Notes: a model not told the origin generated them from the sequence alone. A stretch of 64,000 bases of DNA from Amycolatopsis sp. CA-126428 (GCF_002904335.1 NZ_PPHF01000034.1:62001-126000), one strand, 5' to 3'. Positions 8,426 through 17,896 are shown, counted from the first letter of the stretch. Numbers and translations are program-made.

Positions 8426-8638
8426 TCAGGCGGTGCGCGTCGGTTCGCTGGCGTCGGTGGTCAGCTCGGCGAGGAGCTCGTTCACCTCGGACTCCCGGAA
8501 CCGCCGGTGCCCGCCCGGGGTCCGGATCGAGCCGATCCGCCCCGCGGTCGCCCACCGCGTCACCGTCTTGGGGTCCACTCGGAACAGCGCTGCCACCTCG
8601 CCTGGGGTGAGCAGGCGTCCGCCCATCGTCGCGGTCAT
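8426..8638 (-). CDS. bldC: BldC-type MerR-family developmental regulator
   Basis: 70-residue DNA-binding protein consisting of a single winged-helix MerR-like domain: LLTPGEVAALFRVDPKTVTR, then GGHRRFRESEV. This is close to Streptomyces BldC as I remember it, which binds direct repeats cooperatively and holds back sporulation genes. The start at 8638 is fixed by an AAGGAGG Shine-Dalgarno sequence a few bases upstream on the minus strand; a longer open frame to 8731 has no such support. It is divergent from an Lrp-type gene, with a 277-base shared upstream region. Confidence 0.93.
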   Translation of the reverse strand: MTATMGGRLLTPGEVAALFRVDPKTVTRWATAGRIGSIRTPGGHRRFRESEVNELLAELTTDASEPTRTA

Positions 8639-8915
8639 TTTCCGCCTCCTTAACGAACTCACTGCTATACCGGAGGCGTCCGGGCCTTCTGGCCCGTCGC
8701 GCCGGGGTTGCCAACAAGGCAATCGTTGCACTTCACCCGTCGGGTACTCGAACGGTTGTCCGCGAGTAAAGAGCCCTTAAAGGTCAAAACGGACAGATTG
8801 CGCGCCGCGGCGGCTACCGTCTGGTGACGTGACGTGCGAGGACGTCCCTCCCCTGGGCGTCGGCGGCGAGGCGTGGTGCCAATGGGGGATTGTCCAACCG
8901 CATAGAGTGATCCCC
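8639..8915. promoter_or_regulatory. Divergent bldC / lrp intergenic region
   Basis: 277 bases, AT-richer than the surroundings around 8650-8670 and 8730-8800, carrying signals for both genes. On the minus strand TATAGC (about 8664-8669) is a candidate -10 for bldC. On the plus strand TAGAGT at 8903-8908 lies seven bases before the lrp GTG at 8916, a leaderless arrangement. No small gene recognised in it. Confidence 0.45.
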
Positions 8916-9389
8916 GTGGATCAGTTGGACCGGAAGATCATCGCAGCGTTGCGCATCAACGGACGGGCCACCTACGCCGATCTCGGACGAGCCGTCGGGC
9001 TGTCCGCGTCGTCGGTGCACGAGCGCGTGGGAAAGCTGGAGGCCGCCGGCGTGATCACCGGCTACCACGCGGTCGTCGACCCGAGCTCGGTCGGGCTCGG
9101 CGTCACCGCCCTCGTCAGCATCCACCCGACCGACACGGCCACGGAGGACGACGTCGCCGACGCGCTCGCCGAGCTCGACGAGGTCGAGAGCTGCTACGCG
9201 GTGGCCGGCGACGAGGCGTTCGTCGTCAAGGTGCGCGTGTCGACCGTCGACGAGCTGGAGCGCACGCTGGGCCGGCTGCGGCGCATCCCCGGCGTCGGGC
9301 GGACGAACACCACCGTGGTGCTCTCGACCCGGTTCGAGGGCCGCCCGAACAACGCGGGCCTGCAGAAGGACCGGGCGGGCGGGGCGTAG
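8916..9389 (+). CDS. Lrp/AsnC-family transcriptional regulator
   Basis: 157 residues. The N-terminal helix-turn-helix (VDQLDRKIIAALRINGRATY to about residue 50, with GLSASSVHERVGKLEAAGVI) is followed by a RAM/Lrp ligand-binding domain (ALVSIHPTD to the end). Such proteins form octamers and sense amino acids. The longer open frame from 8829 was rejected: GTG 8916 gives the canonical family start and a TAGAGT -10 sits seven bases upstream. Its TAG stop is embedded in the -10 (TAGCCT) of the next gene. Target unknown; the PLP enzyme two genes down is a candidate. Confidence 0.9.
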   Translation: MDQLDRKIIAALRINGRATYADLGRAVGLSASSVHERVGKLEAAGVITGYHAVVDPSSVGLGVTALVSIHPTDTATEDDVADALAELDEVESCYAVAGDEAFVVKVRVSTVDELERTLGRLRRIPGVGRTNTTVVLSTRFEGRPNNAGLQKDRAGGA

Positions 9390-9400
9390 CCTGCGTTGAT

Positions 9401-9682
9401 GTGAGCGACGTGAAGGCCGACCACCTGCCCCGTGACCTGACGCTGTACCTGCTGGCGCGGTTCGTGCTGGTCGGGGTGATCGCGTGGGGGCTGTCCCTGA
9501 CCGGGGTGCCGCTGCTGGTCGCCCTGGTGATCGGCCTGGTCGTCGGGCTGCCGCTCGGCCTGCTGCTGTTCCGCCCGCTCAACGCCCGCGTGACCGCCGG
9601 GCTGGCGAAGCGCAACGAGAAGCGCGCCCGCGCCCGTGCCGAGCTGCGCGCGCAGCTGCGCGGCGAGGGACAGCCCGAGTGA
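9401..9682 (+). CDS. DUF4229-type small membrane protein
   Basis: 93 residues with two hydrophobic helices (about residues 14-31 and 34-53) and a strongly basic Ala/Arg/Glu-rich C-terminal tail, matching the actinobacterial DUF4229 pattern. The GTG at 9401 lies eight bases after a TAGCCT hexamer, suggesting a leaderless transcript. It overlaps the next gene by GTGA, so the two are translationally coupled. Function unknown. Confidence 0.8.
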   Translation: MSDVKADHLPRDLTLYLLARFVLVGVIAWGLSLTGVPLLVALVIGLVVGLPLGLLLFRPLNARVTAGLAKRNEKRARARAELRAQLRGEGQPE

Positions 9683-10764
9683 GCCGCCGCCCGCACAACC
9701 GCAGCTGGGTCCGCGAGGCCGTCCGGATCATCGAGGCCGACGCCAACCGCAGCGCCGACACCCACCTGCACGTCTTCCCGCTGCCCCCGGAGTGGGGCAT
9801 CGACCTGTACCTCAAGGACGAGTCGGTCCACCCGACCGGCTCGCTGAAGCACCGGCTGGCCCGGTCGCTGTTCCTCTACGGGCTCGTCAACGGCCAGATC
9901 GGGCCGGACACCGTGCTCGTCGAGGCCTCCAGCGGGTCGACCGCGGTGTCCGAGGCCTACTTCGCCCGGATGCTCGGCCTGCGCTTCATCACCGTCGTGC
10001 CCCGGCGCACGTCGAAGGAGAAGGTCGCGCTCATCGAGTTCTACGGCGGCGAGTGCCACTTCGTCGACACCGCCCCGGCGATGTACCCCGAGGCGGAGCG
10101 GCTCGCCGCCGAGTGCGGCGGGCACTACCTCGACCAGTTCACCTACGCCGAGCGCGCGACGGACTGGCGCGGCAACAACAACATCGCCGAGTCGGTGTTC
10201 GCGCAGATGCGCTCGGAGCGCCACCCGTGCCCGGCGTGGATCGTCGTCGGCGCGGGCACCGGCGGCACGAGCGCGACCTTCGGCCGGTACGTCCGCTACA
10301 AGCGCCACACGACGAAGGTCTGCGTCGTCGACCCGGAGAACTCGTCGTTCTACGGCGCCTGGGAGACGGGGGCGCTGGACTACGCCACCGGCATGCCGTC
10401 GCGGATCGAGGGCATCGGGCGGCCGCGCTGCGAGCCGTCGTTCGTCCCCGGCGTCATCGACGAGATGTTCCAGATCCCCGACGCCGGCTCGCTGGCGGCG
10501 ATCCGGCTGCTGCGCGAGCGGACCGGCCACTGGGCGGGCGGCTCGACCGGCACCAACCTCTACGGCGCGTTCCAGCTCATCGCCCGGATGGTCGAGGACG
10601 GCCAGGCGGGCAGCGTCGTGACGCTGCTGTGCGACGGCGGCGAGCGGTACGCGCACACCTACTACAACGACGAGTGGCTGGCCCAGCAGAACCTGGACCT
10701 GGCCCCGCACACGGCGTTGCTGGAGGAGTTCCTGACGACCGGGAAGTTCGTCCCGGAGAGCTAG
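9679..10764 (+). CDS. PLP-dependent cysteine synthase family protein (Cds1-like)
   Basis: 361-residue fold-type II PLP enzyme. The lysine that should bind PLP is in the [11 protein letters not shown] stretch (about residue 55), the phosphate-cradle asparagine region is [13 protein letters not shown], and [14 protein letters not shown] is a glycine-rich loop. Closest family from memory is Cds1 (Rv3684), a cysteine desulfhydrase-type protein; cysteine synthase activity is the alternative. The start is GTG 9679, overlapping the DUF4229 stop; the open frame to 9484 is a shadow of that gene. Its stop codon overlaps the stop of convergent menA within one CTAG palindrome (10761-10764). Confidence 0.82.
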   Translation: MSRRPHNRSWVREAVRIIEADANRSADTHLHVFPLPPEWGIDLYLKDESVHPTGSLKHRLARSLFLYGLVNGQIGPDTVLVEASSGSTAVSEAYFARMLGLRFITVVPRRTSKEKVALIEFYGGECHFVDTAPAMYPEAERLAAECGGHYLDQFTYAERATDWRGNNNIAESVFAQMRSERHPCPAWIVVGAGTGGTSATFGRYVRYKRHTTKVCVVDPENSSFYGAWETGALDYATGMPSRIEGIGRPRCEPSFVPGVIDEMFQIPDAGSLAAIRLLRERTGHWAGGSTGTNLYGAFQLIARMVEDGQAGSVVTLLCDGGERYAHTYYNDEWLAQQNLDLAPHTALLEEFLTTGKFVPES

Positions 10765-11633
10765 AGGTTCAGGCCGACCGCGGCCAGCACCGCCCACGCG
10801 AGCATCGCGAGCCCGGTGTCGCGCAGGGCCGGGATGAGGTCGCGGCCGGTCGCGTCCCGGAGGATGGCCTTGACGGACTGGGGCAGCAGGGCGGCGCTCA
10901 GCACCGTGAGCGCGGCGAGCGAGTGCGTGGTGAACTGCAGGACCCCGCCGAGCACGTACGGCACCGCCACCAGCACCAGGTAGAGCCGTCGCGTGCCCTT
11001 GTCACCCAGGCGGGTGGCCAGGGTGCGCTTGCCGGCCTCGACGTCGGTCGGGATGTCACGCAGGTTGTTGGCCGTCAGGACCGCCGTCGAGAAGCAGCCG
11101 ACCGCGATCGCGCACGCCAGCGCCGGCCAGCTCACCCGGCCCGCCTGGACGTACACCGTGCCCAGGACGCCGGCCAGGCCGAAGAACACGAAGACGGCGA
11201 TCTCGCCGAAGCCGTAGTAGCCGTAGGGCTTCTTGCCGCCGGTGTAGAACCACGCGCCGAGGATGCACAGCGCGCCCATCCCCAGCAGCCACCAGTGCCC
11301 GCTGACGGCCACCAGGACCAGCCCCAGCACCCCGGCCAGGCCCAGGGAGATCAGCGCGGCGGTCAGCACGGCCTTCGGGGCGGCGACGCCGGAGCCGACC
11401 AGCCGGAGCGGGCCGACGCGGTTTTCGTCCGTGCCGCGGATGCCGTCGGAGTAGTCGTTGGCGTAGTTGACGCCGATGATCAGCGAGAGGGAGACCAGCA
11501 GCGCCAGCGCCGAACGCCACCAGGAGAACGCGTCCAGCGCGATCGCCGCGCCGACGCCCGCCACCACCGGCGCCACCGCGTTGGGCAGCGTCCGCGGCCG
11601 GGCCCCTTCGATCCACTCGCTCAAGCTCGCCAT
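10761..11633 (-). CDS. menA: 1,4-dihydroxy-2-naphthoate polyprenyltransferase
   Basis: 290-residue UbiA-superfamily membrane prenyltransferase that joins the polyprenyl tail to 1,4-dihydroxy-2-naphthoate, giving demethylmenaquinone. The two aspartate-rich Mg-diphosphate motifs are visible: [14 protein letters not shown] (about residues 59-72) and [14 protein letters not shown]. About eight or nine hydrophobic helices. I chose ATG 11633 ([17 protein letters not shown]); ATG 11651 would add six residues and neither has a clear Shine-Dalgarno. The stop overlaps that of the convergent PLP enzyme. The prenyl donor is presumably made by the synthase at 44.4 kb. Confidence 0.95.
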   Translation of the reverse strand: MASLSEWIEGARPRTLPNAVAPVVAGVGAAIALDAFSWWRSALALLVSLSLIIGVNYANDYSDGIRGTDENRVGPLRLVGSGVAAPKAVLTAALISLGLAGVLGLVLVAVSGHWWLLGMGALCILGAWFYTGGKKPYGYYGFGEIAVFVFFGLAGVLGTVYVQAGRVSWPALACAIAVGCFSTAVLTANNLRDIPTDVEAGKRTLATRLGDKGTRRLYLVLVAVPYVLGGVLQFTTHSLAALTVLSAALLPQSVKAILRDATGRDLIPALRDTGLAMLAWAVLAAVGLNL

Positions 11634-11692
11634 GGCGCCATTCAACGCCATGTCGATCAGTGGCAAGCGGGAACCCGGGAACCCGGGAAGTC

Positions 11693-11741
11693 TTTCGGGG
11701 GTTCCGGGTGGCGGAGCCCCCGGCCCGGGGCGAAGGCCCGG
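11693..11741. repeat. Dispersed GGGGGCTCCGCCACCC-type element, copy 1
   Basis: About 49 bases. On the minus strand it reads CCGGGCCTTCGCCCCGGGCC then a GGGGGCTCCGCCACCC block and ends CCCCCGAAA. It is nearly identical (about 44 of 49 positions) to 60613-60660 in the opposite chromosomal orientation. It lies just after the stop of the small secreted-peptide gene, in its sense direction, and contains a self-complementary CCGGG/CCCGG stem, so it could also act as its terminator. Confidence 0.7.
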
Positions 11742-11746
11742 ATGTC

Positions 11747-11884
11747 TCAGTCGCTGGTCGGCAGCTGCCAGACGAGCGAGCCGCTGTTGGGGTCCACGTC
11801 CTCGGCGAGAGCCGCGCTCGCGGGCAGGAGGATGCCCAGCGTGACGGCGGTGGCGGCGATAGCGATTCTGATCCAGCGCGTCAT
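11747..11884 (-). CDS. 45-residue secreted peptide precursor
   Basis: A short gene encoding 45 residues: start [17 protein letters not shown], a hydrophobic core, an AlaLeuAla signal-peptidase-I-type site at about residues 25-27, and an 18-residue acidic mature part ([18 protein letters not shown]). A consensus -35 TTGACA on the minus strand (11921-11916) with a TGGCTA -10 candidate (11896-11891, 19-bp spacer) lies just upstream. The repeat at 11693-11741 follows the stop. No family recognised. Real signal-peptide architecture plus a promoter argue for a gene; a pheromone-like or cell-surface role is speculation. Confidence 0.6.
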   Translation of the reverse strand: MTRWIRIAIAATAVTLGILLPASAALAEDVDPNSGSLVWQLPTSD

Positions 11885-11935
11885 GGTGAGTAGCCAAGCG
11901 GGCGCACCCGGTGCGTGTCAACGAAGTGCCGCCAT

Positions 11936-13120
11936 TCAGCGGGTCACGCCCGGTGTCAGCTGGGCCTTCACCGCCGCCCGGTCGACCTTGCCCGGGCCGC
12001 GCAGCGGCAGTTCGGAGCCGAATTCGATGCGCTTCGGCGTCGCCGCCGCACCCAGTTCCGCGCGGACCGCCGCGCGGAGGTCGCCGTGCTCACCCCGCGG
12101 GACGACCAGCGCCACCACGGCCTCGCCCCACTCCGGGTCCGGCACGCCGACGACGCAGGCGTCCCGCACCCCGGGCTGCGCGCAGAGGCACCGCTCGATC
12201 GCGTTCGCCGACACCTTCACGCCCCCGGTGTTGATCATGTCGTCGGCCCGGCCGAGGACCTCGATGCGGCCGTCGTCGTGCCGGACTCCCCGATCGGACG
12301 TCGTGAACCAGCCGTCCGCGAACGACTCCGCCGTCAGGTCCGGCCGGCGCCGGTAGCCGTGCGCGAGGACGTCCCCGGCGATCCGGATCCGGTCACCGGA
12401 GAGGTCGACGCGGACGCCGTCGAGGGGGAAGCCGTCGTAGACGCAGCCGCTGGCCGTCTCGCTCATCCCGTACGCGGGCACGATCCGCACCCCGGCGTCC
12501 GCGGCGCGCTCACGCAGGGCCGGCGAGGTCGCCGCCGCGCCGACCACGATCGCGTCGAACGTCTTCGCCGCGGCCAGCCCCGGGCCGCCGTCGTCGAGCA
12601 GGCGGACCAGCTGGGTGGGCACCAGCGCCGTGTACCGCGGGCCGCCCGGCAGCCGGGCCGCCGCGGCCGCGAAGTCGTCCGGGCGGAAGCCGGTGCCGGT
12701 CAGCGGCACCGGGGTCGTCCCGGCCAGCAGCGACCGGACCAGCACCTGCAGGCCGCCGATGTAGTGCGCCGGGGTGGCCAGCAGCCAGTGCCCCGGCCCG
12801 CCGAGCCGCGTGTGCGTGGCCTCGGCGGACGCGGTCAGCGCGCGGGCCGACAGCAGCACGCCCTTGGGGGCGCCCGTCGAGCCCGAGGTGGCGATGACCA
12901 CGGCGGTGCCCGGCTCGGCGGGCTCGGCCGGCGCCATCGCGTCGCGCAGCGCGGGGTCGGTGAACGGCAGGACCGCCGGGCCGCCGCCCAGCGCGTCCGC
13001 GACGGCTCTGTTCAGCGTGTCGAGCGCTTCGGGCGAGCCGTCGAGGTGGACCGGGCGCAGCTCAGTAGTAATAGGGGACGTCCTTGAAGTCGGGGTCGCG
13101 CTTCTGGAGGAAGGCGTCAC
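11936..13120 (-). CDS. menE: o-Succinylbenzoate--CoA ligase
   Basis: AMP-forming acyl-CoA synthetase of menaquinone synthesis that activates o-succinylbenzoate with CoA. ANL-superfamily motifs: P-loop [19 protein letters not shown], and the C-terminal hinge region [20 protein letters not shown]. The product feeds MenB, encoded just upstream on the same strand. The start is uncertain: GTG 13120 overlaps the 3' end of menB by 59 bases and is the only standard start before the conserved LRPVHLDGS region; initiation at ATT or CTG around 13060-13072, at the menB stop, is an alternative. 394 residues if GTG is used. Confidence 0.93.
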   Translation of the reverse strand: MTPSSRSATPTSRTSPITTELRPVHLDGSPEALDTLNRAVADALGGGPAVLPFTDPALRDAMAPAEPAEPGTAVVIATSGSTGAPKGVLLSARALTASAEATHTRLGGPGHWLLATPAHYIGGLQVLVRSLLAGTTPVPLTGTGFRPDDFAAAAARLPGGPRYTALVPTQLVRLLDDGGPGLAAAKTFDAIVVGAAATSPALRERAADAGVRIVPAYGMSETASGCVYDGFPLDGVRVDLSGDRIRIAGDVLAHGYRRRPDLTAESFADGWFTTSDRGVRHDDGRIEVLGRADDMINTGGVKVSANAIERCLCAQPGVRDACVVGVPDPEWGEAVVALVVPRGEHGDLRAAVRAELGAAATPKRIEFGSELPLRGPGKVDRAAVKAQLTPGVTR

Positions 13121-13985
13121 GGCCTTCGACGGCTTCGTCCTGCATGTAGGCCAAGCGGGTGGTTTCGCCGGCGAACAGCTGCTGGCCGACCAGGCCGTCG
13201 TCGGTGAGGTTGAACGCGTACTTCAGCATCCGCTGCGCCGTCGGCGACTTGCGCGTGATCTCCCACGCCCAGGTCAGCGCCTCTTTTTCCAGGTCGGCGT
13301 GCGGGACGACCGCGTTCACCGCACCCATCCGGTGCATCTGCTCGGCGGAGTACTCGCGGCCGAGGAAGAAGATTTCGCGGGCGAACTTCTGGCCGGCCAT
13401 CTTCGCCAGGTAGGCCGAGCCGTAGCCGCCGTCGAACGAGCCGACGTCGGCGTCGGTCTGCTTGAACTTCGCGTGCTCGGCCGAGGCGAGCGTGAGATCG
13501 CACACGACGTGCAGGGAGTGCCCGCCGCCCGCGGCCCAGCCCGGCACGACCGCGATCACCGGTTTCGGCATGAACCGGATGAGCCGCTGGCACTCGAGGA
13601 TGTGCAGCCGGCCGGCCCGCGCGGGGTCCACCGTGTCGGAGGTCTCCCCGCTCGCGTACTGATACCCGGAGCGTCCGCGAATACGCTGGTCACCACCGGA
13701 GCAGAACGCCCACCCGCCGTCCTTGGCCGACGGGCCGTTCCCGGTGAGCAGGACACAGCCGACGTCGGAGCTCATCCGGGCGTGGTCGAGGGCCCGGTAG
13801 AGCTCGTCGACGGTGTGCGGCCGGAAGGCGTTGCGGACCTCCGGACGGTCGAACGCGATGCGCACCACGCGTTTGCCGCCGCGGTTCTCAGCGGAACGGT
13901 GGTAGGTGATGTCGGTGAAGGCGAAACCTTCGACCTCGGTCCACGCGGCGGGGTCGAACAGCTCGGAAACTCGGGCGTCATCCAC
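13062..13985 (-). CDS. menB: 1,4-Dihydroxy-2-naphthoyl-CoA synthase
   Basis: 307-residue crotonase-fold enzyme that cyclises o-succinylbenzoyl-CoA to 1,4-dihydroxy-2-naphthoyl-CoA. Seen: the oxyanion-hole CSGGDQRIRG region, the GWAAGGGHSLHVVCDLTLAS block, the TDADVGSFDGGYGS loop, and the characteristic long C-terminus ending DFKDVPYYY. The start is GTG 13985: a TATCCT hexamer lies seven bases upstream on the minus strand, implying a leaderless transcript. A much longer open frame runs antisense through menD and is a shadow. Divergent from menD with a 90-base gap. Confidence 0.96.
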   Translation of the reverse strand: MDDARVSELFDPAAWTEVEGFAFTDITYHRSAENRGGKRVVRIAFDRPEVRNAFRPHTVDELYRALDHARMSSDVGCVLLTGNGPSAKDGGWAFCSGGDQRIRGRSGYQYASGETSDTVDPARAGRLHILECQRLIRFMPKPVIAVVPGWAAGGGHSLHVVCDLTLASAEHAKFKQTDADVGSFDGGYGSAYLAKMAGQKFAREIFFLGREYSAEQMHRMGAVNAVVPHADLEKEALTWAWEITRKSPTAQRMLKYAFNLTDDGLVGQQLFAGETTRLAYMQDEAVEGRDAFLQKRDPDFKDVPYYY

Positions 13986-14075
13986 GTTTGCGAGGATAGG
14001 ACCTGTGGACACTTCTGCTGTGCCGGCTGCCGCCTCCGCGGTGAAGAGCGCGTCGGCGGGCGACGGAGCCTGCCG

Positions 14076-15752
14076 GTGAACCCTTCCACCGCGCAGGCCA
14101 GGGTCATCGTCGACGAACTCGTCCGCAACACCGTTTCCCACGTCGTCCTCTGCCCGGGCTCCCGCAACGCGCCGCTGTCGATCGCGCTCTACGACGCGGC
14201 GGCCGCCGGGAAGCTGCGGCTGCACGTCCGCATCGACGAGCGCGGCGCCGCCTTCCTCGCCCTCGGCATCGCCGCGCGCACCGGCCGCCCGGTGGCCGTG
14301 CTCTGCACGTCCGGCACCGCGGCCGCGAACTTCCACCCGGCTGTCCTGGAGGCCGACCGGGCCGGCGTCCCGCTGATCGTCATGACCGCCGACCGGCCGC
14401 CCGAGCTGCGGGCCGCGGGGGCGTCGCAGGTGATCGACCAGCACCAGCTCTACGGTGACGCCATCCGCTACTTCGACGAGCTGGCCGTCGCCGAGCGGCG
14501 GGCCGGGCAGAACTCGTACTGGCGCAGCCAGATCTGCCGGGCCTGGAACGCCGCCTACGGCGAGTGGCGCTGTGGGCCGGTGCACCTGAACATCCCGTTC
14601 CGCGAGCCGCTCGTGCCCGATTTGGACGATGACGGTGAGTGGTACGAATCCCTCGACGGCCGCGCGGACGGGTCCCGCTGGACCGAGCTGCCGGACTTCG
14701 GGGCGCTCCCGTCGTTCGTGGTGCCTTCGGCGCGCCACGGCCTGGTGATCGCGTGCGACACCGGCGTCCAAGCGGCCAGCGAGTGGGCCGAGCAGCACGG
14801 CTGGCCGGTCGTCTCGGAGACCGGCGGCCTGGGGCTCTCCGGCGGCACGGCGATCTCGTCCGGGGTGTGGTTGCTGGCCGTCGAGGAGTTCATCAGCAGG
14901 CACAAGCCGGAGCAGGTGCTCTGCCTCGGCCGTCCGACGGTGTTCCGGCAGATCCAGAACGTGCTCTCGGACGCCGAGGTCGAGGTGCTGCTGGTGCGGC
15001 CGGACTCGGACTGGCCGGCGCCCGCGCACAACGTCCGCCAGGTCGGGCAGTGGTTCGACGAGCCGACCAAGCCCGCCGACCCGGAGTGGCTGGCGAGCTG
15101 GCGCCGCGCCGACGCCGCGGCCGCTTCCGCCGTCGCCGCGACACTGGCCGAAGAGTCGTGGCCCAGCGGGCTCCGGGTGGCCACCGAGCTGGTGGACGCG
15201 CTGCCGCCGGACTCGCTGCTGGTCGTCGGCTCGTCCAACCCGACCCGGGACGTCGCGCTGGCCGGCCGGCTGCGGCCGGACGTCCTCGTGCACCGCAACC
15301 GCGGCGTCGCGGGCATCGACGGCACGGTCTCGACGGCCATCGGCGCCGCGTACGTGCACCGGGGCCCGTCGTACGCGCTGCTGGGCGATCTGACGTTCCT
15401 GCACGACGCCTCCGGGTTGCTGACCGGGCCCGCCGAGCAGCGTCCCGACCTGACGATCGTGGTCCTCAACGACGACGGCGGCGGCATCTTTTCGCTGCTG
15501 GAGCAGGGGGCGCCGGAGCACTCGGCCAGCTTCGAGCGCGTCTTCGGCACCCCGCACGGCGCCGACCTGGGGGCGCTGTGCGCGGGCTACCGCGTCCCGC
15601 ACGTCGTCGCGGAGACGCTGACGGAGTTCCAGGCGGCGCTGGCACCCGCGCCCGGGCTGCGGGTCGTCGAGGTGCGGGTGGACCGGTCGCGGCACCGCGA
15701 CCTGCACGCCCGCCTGCGGGCGGCGGTGTCCGCAGCCGTGTCCGCGGGCTGA
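14076..15752 (+). CDS. menD: 2-Succinyl-5-enolpyruvyl-6-hydroxy-3-cyclohexene-1-carboxylate synthase
   Basis: 558-residue thiamine-diphosphate enzyme that condenses 2-oxoglutarate with isochorismate, the first committed step of classical menaquinone synthesis. Recognised by CPGSRNAPLS near the N-terminus, the catalytic-glutamate region RIDERGAAFLALG, and the ThDP/Mg motif GDLTFLHDASGL with NDDGGGIFS. GTG 14076 is chosen because the conserved N-terminal helix (AQARVIVDELVRNTVSHVV) begins right after it. The open frame continues upstream over the menB region only as a shadow. menF, menC and menH are not in this window. Confidence 0.95.
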   Translation: MNPSTAQARVIVDELVRNTVSHVVLCPGSRNAPLSIALYDAAAAGKLRLHVRIDERGAAFLALGIAARTGRPVAVLCTSGTAAANFHPAVLEADRAGVPLIVMTADRPPELRAAGASQVIDQHQLYGDAIRYFDELAVAERRAGQNSYWRSQICRAWNAAYGEWRCGPVHLNIPFREPLVPDLDDDGEWYESLDGRADGSRWTELPDFGALPSFVVPSARHGLVIACDTGVQAASEWAEQHGWPVVSETGGLGLSGGTAISSGVWLLAVEEFISRHKPEQVLCLGRPTVFRQIQNVLSDAEVEVLLVRPDSDWPAPAHNVRQVGQWFDEPTKPADPEWLASWRRADAAAASAVAATLAEESWPSGLRVATELVDALPPDSLLVVGSSNPTRDVALAGRLRPDVLVHRNRGVAGIDGTVSTAIGAAYVHRGPSYALLGDLTFLHDASGLLTGPAEQRPDLTIVVLNDDGGGIFSLLEQGAPEHSASFERVFGTPHGADLGALCAGYRVPHVVAETLTEFQAALAPAPGLRVVEVRVDRSRHRDLHARLRAAVSAAVSAG

Positions 15753-15870
15753 GTCAACCGCTTTCCGGGTGCAATCCCAGTAGGCAAGAAACCTCCCTTC
15801 GGCTGTTCCTGCCTCCGCCTGCCCTGGCTACGTTCGAGCGCGCTGATCCTCACCTCTTGGAGGAATTCGA

Positions 15871-17403
15871 ATGCGTGCAAGAACGCGTACCGGTCTCGGT
15901 GCGCTCGCGGCCGGCGTCGTCTCGGTGCTGCTCGCCGGCACCGCGAGCGCGGCGCCCGCCCCCGGCGCCCCCGGTGCCGGCGACCCGTACTACCCGAACG
16001 CCGGCAACGGCGGCACCGACGTGCTGCACTACGACATCCGGCTGACCTACCAGCCCGCGACCGACCTCCTGTCGGGCACCACGACCCTGCTGCTCACGGC
16101 GACGCAGGACCTCTCGCGGTTCGACCTGGACTTCGCGCTGAAGGCGTCGAGCGTGCGGGTGAACAACCGGCCCGCCCAGTTCACGAACCAGACGGGCAAC
16201 GGCGAGCTCGTCGTCACGCCGGCGCAGCCGCTGCTCAAGGGCCAGACCGCGACGGTCGTCGTCGCCTACGCGGACACGCCGTCGACCGAGACGGTGGACG
16301 GCATCAACGCGTGGAAGAAGGGTTCGTTCGGCGCCCTGGGCATCGACGAGCCGCAGAGCTCGGCGTGGTGGTTCCCGGCCAACGACCACCCGACCGACAA
16401 GGCGACCTACGACGTCACCATCGAGGCGCCGGACGACAACGCGGCCATCTCCAACGGCACCCTCGTCCGGAAGACGAAGAGCCGTGCGGGCTGGACCCGC
16501 TGGCAGTGGCGGAGCACTCACCCGCAGGCGACCTACCTGACGTCGTTCATCGTCGGCAAGTACGAGGTCGTCGAATCGACCACGCCGGACGGCAAGCCGT
16601 TCATCACGGCGTACGGCACCGACCTCGGCGACTCCCTGTACGCGGCGAAGGCCAGCGTCGAACGGACGCCGGAGATCGACGAGTTCCTGGCGACGCAGTT
16701 CGGGCCGTACCCGTTCGAGGCCGAGGGCGGCGTCGTGACCAGCGGCATCGGTTTCTCCCTGGAGAACCAGACCCGGCCGACGTACGGCGCCCGGAACTTC
16801 CGCGCGGGCTCGAACACGACGTTGATCGCGCACGAGAACGCCCACCAGTGGTTCGGCGACAACGTGTCGCTGGGCCGGTGGAGCGACATCTGGCTGAACG
16901 AGGGCTTCGCGTCCTACGCGTCGTGGCTGTGGTCGGAGCACGAGGGTGAGGGCACGGTCGCGGAGCTGGCCCAGTACACGTACGACTCGAACGCGGCGGA
17001 CGCCGACCTGTGGAAGCTCGTCCCGGCCGACCCGGGCGCGGACAACCAGTTCGACAACGCGGTCTACGACCGGGGTGCGCTGACGCTGCAGGCGCTGCGG
17101 ACGGCCGTCGGGGACGACGCTTTCTTCGCCATCCTGAAGGCGTGGCAGGCCGCCAAGGGGGGCTCGGACGGGCGGATCCTCCAGTTCATCGCGCTGGCGG
17201 AGAAGATCTCGGGCAAGCCGCTGCACGACCTGTTCCAGACTTGGCTGTACACGGCGGGGAAGCCCGCGGTGGGGCCGAACGGTGCTGCCGCTCCCGCTTT
17301 GCGGGCCTCGGCCTCGGCTGCGGCTCCGGCTTCGGTCAAGCCGCGTTCGTACGACCAGATCCAGGCGAACCACCGGTTCCTCGCCGCCGAACACGCGGGC
17401 TGA
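15871..17403 (+). CDS. Secreted M1-family metallopeptidase
   Basis: 510 residues. A signal peptide (RTRTGLGALAAGVVSVLLAG then TASA, cleavage near residue 27) directs it outside the cell. Gluzincin zinc site: HENAHQWF with His321 and His325 and, 18 residues on, the third ligand Glu344 in NEGFASYASWLW. The substrate-binding motif is GFSLENQTRP rather than GAMEN. An aminopeptidase-type role in peptide scavenging is likely; the domain is shorter than full-length PepN, as in other secreted actinobacterial members. Strong TTGGAGGAATT Shine-Dalgarno before ATG 15871; TACGTT about 40 bases upstream is a candidate -10. Confidence 0.9.
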   Translation: MRARTRTGLGALAAGVVSVLLAGTASAAPAPGAPGAGDPYYPNAGNGGTDVLHYDIRLTYQPATDLLSGTTTLLLTATQDLSRFDLDFALKASSVRVNNRPAQFTNQTGNGELVVTPAQPLLKGQTATVVVAYADTPSTETVDGINAWKKGSFGALGIDEPQSSAWWFPANDHPTDKATYDVTIEAPDDNAAISNGTLVRKTKSRAGWTRWQWRSTHPQATYLTSFIVGKYEVVESTTPDGKPFITAYGTDLGDSLYAAKASVERTPEIDEFLATQFGPYPFEAEGGVVTSGIGFSLENQTRPTYGARNFRAGSNTTLIAHENAHQWFGDNVSLGRWSDIWLNEGFASYASWLWSEHEGEGTVAELAQYTYDSNAADADLWKLVPADPGADNQFDNAVYDRGALTLQALRTAVGDDAFFAILKAWQAAKGGSDGRILQFIALAEKISGKPLHDLFQTWLYTAGKPAVGPNGAAAPALRASASAAAPASVKPRSYDQIQANHRFLAAEHAG

Positions 17404-17425
17404 GCAAGACCGCTACGCTCGCGGC

Positions 17426-17863
17426 GTGAGCACGAGAGGCGAGCGGGCGAGGCGCGTCGGGTGGTGGACCATCCTCGGCGTCGCCTCGCTCCTCACGGTG
17501 ATGTGCGTGTGCCTGCTGTTCGCCGCGATCCGCAACGACAGCGCGATCTCGGCCCAAATGGGGACGGCCACGGCGACGGTGGATTCGGTGGCGTTCGACC
17601 GGACGATCATCCACTTCGAGACGCCGGACGGGATCGTGCACAGCCCGGCGAACGGGGTGCTGTACCCGGACGGGCTGGCGGCCGGGCAGCTGGTGCGGAT
17701 CGAGTACGACGCGTCTGACCCGGAGCTGGCTCGGGTGGCTGGGCGGTCGGCTGCTTTGACGTTGCTGCCGCTGGGGAGTTTTGTTTTCTTTACGTGGCTG
17801 GTGGGCGGGCCCGCGCTTTGGTGGATCCGGCGGCAGGACAAGCGGGTCAAGGCTGCGGCCTGA
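17426..17863 (+). CDS. DUF3592 membrane protein
   Basis: 145 residues with an N-terminal transmembrane helix (about residues 13-33), a beta-rich extracytoplasmic segment with the DUF3592 pattern (TATVDSVAFDRTIIHFETPDG ... VRIEYDASDPELARV) and a second helix near residues 112-132, then WWIRRQDKRVKAAA. The GTG at 17426 lies six bases after TACGCT (17414-17419), a leaderless arrangement. Codon usage drifts toward T-ending codons in the last 30 codons. Function unknown. Confidence 0.75.
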   Translation: MSTRGERARRVGWWTILGVASLLTVMCVCLLFAAIRNDSAISAQMGTATATVDSVAFDRTIIHFETPDGIVHSPANGVLYPDGLAAGQLVRIEYDASDPELARVAGRSAALTLLPLGSFVFFTWLVGGPALWWIRRQDKRVKAAA

Positions 17864-17896
17864 TTCGTGGTTCCCCGCTCCTCGTCCTTTGATTGT

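Noticed and set aside
13986..15707. N-terminal extension of menB antisense to menD
   Set aside because: The 574 extra codons are low-complexity Arg/Val/Gly/Asp text opposite menD; GTG 13985 with its own -10 gives the normal MenB length.
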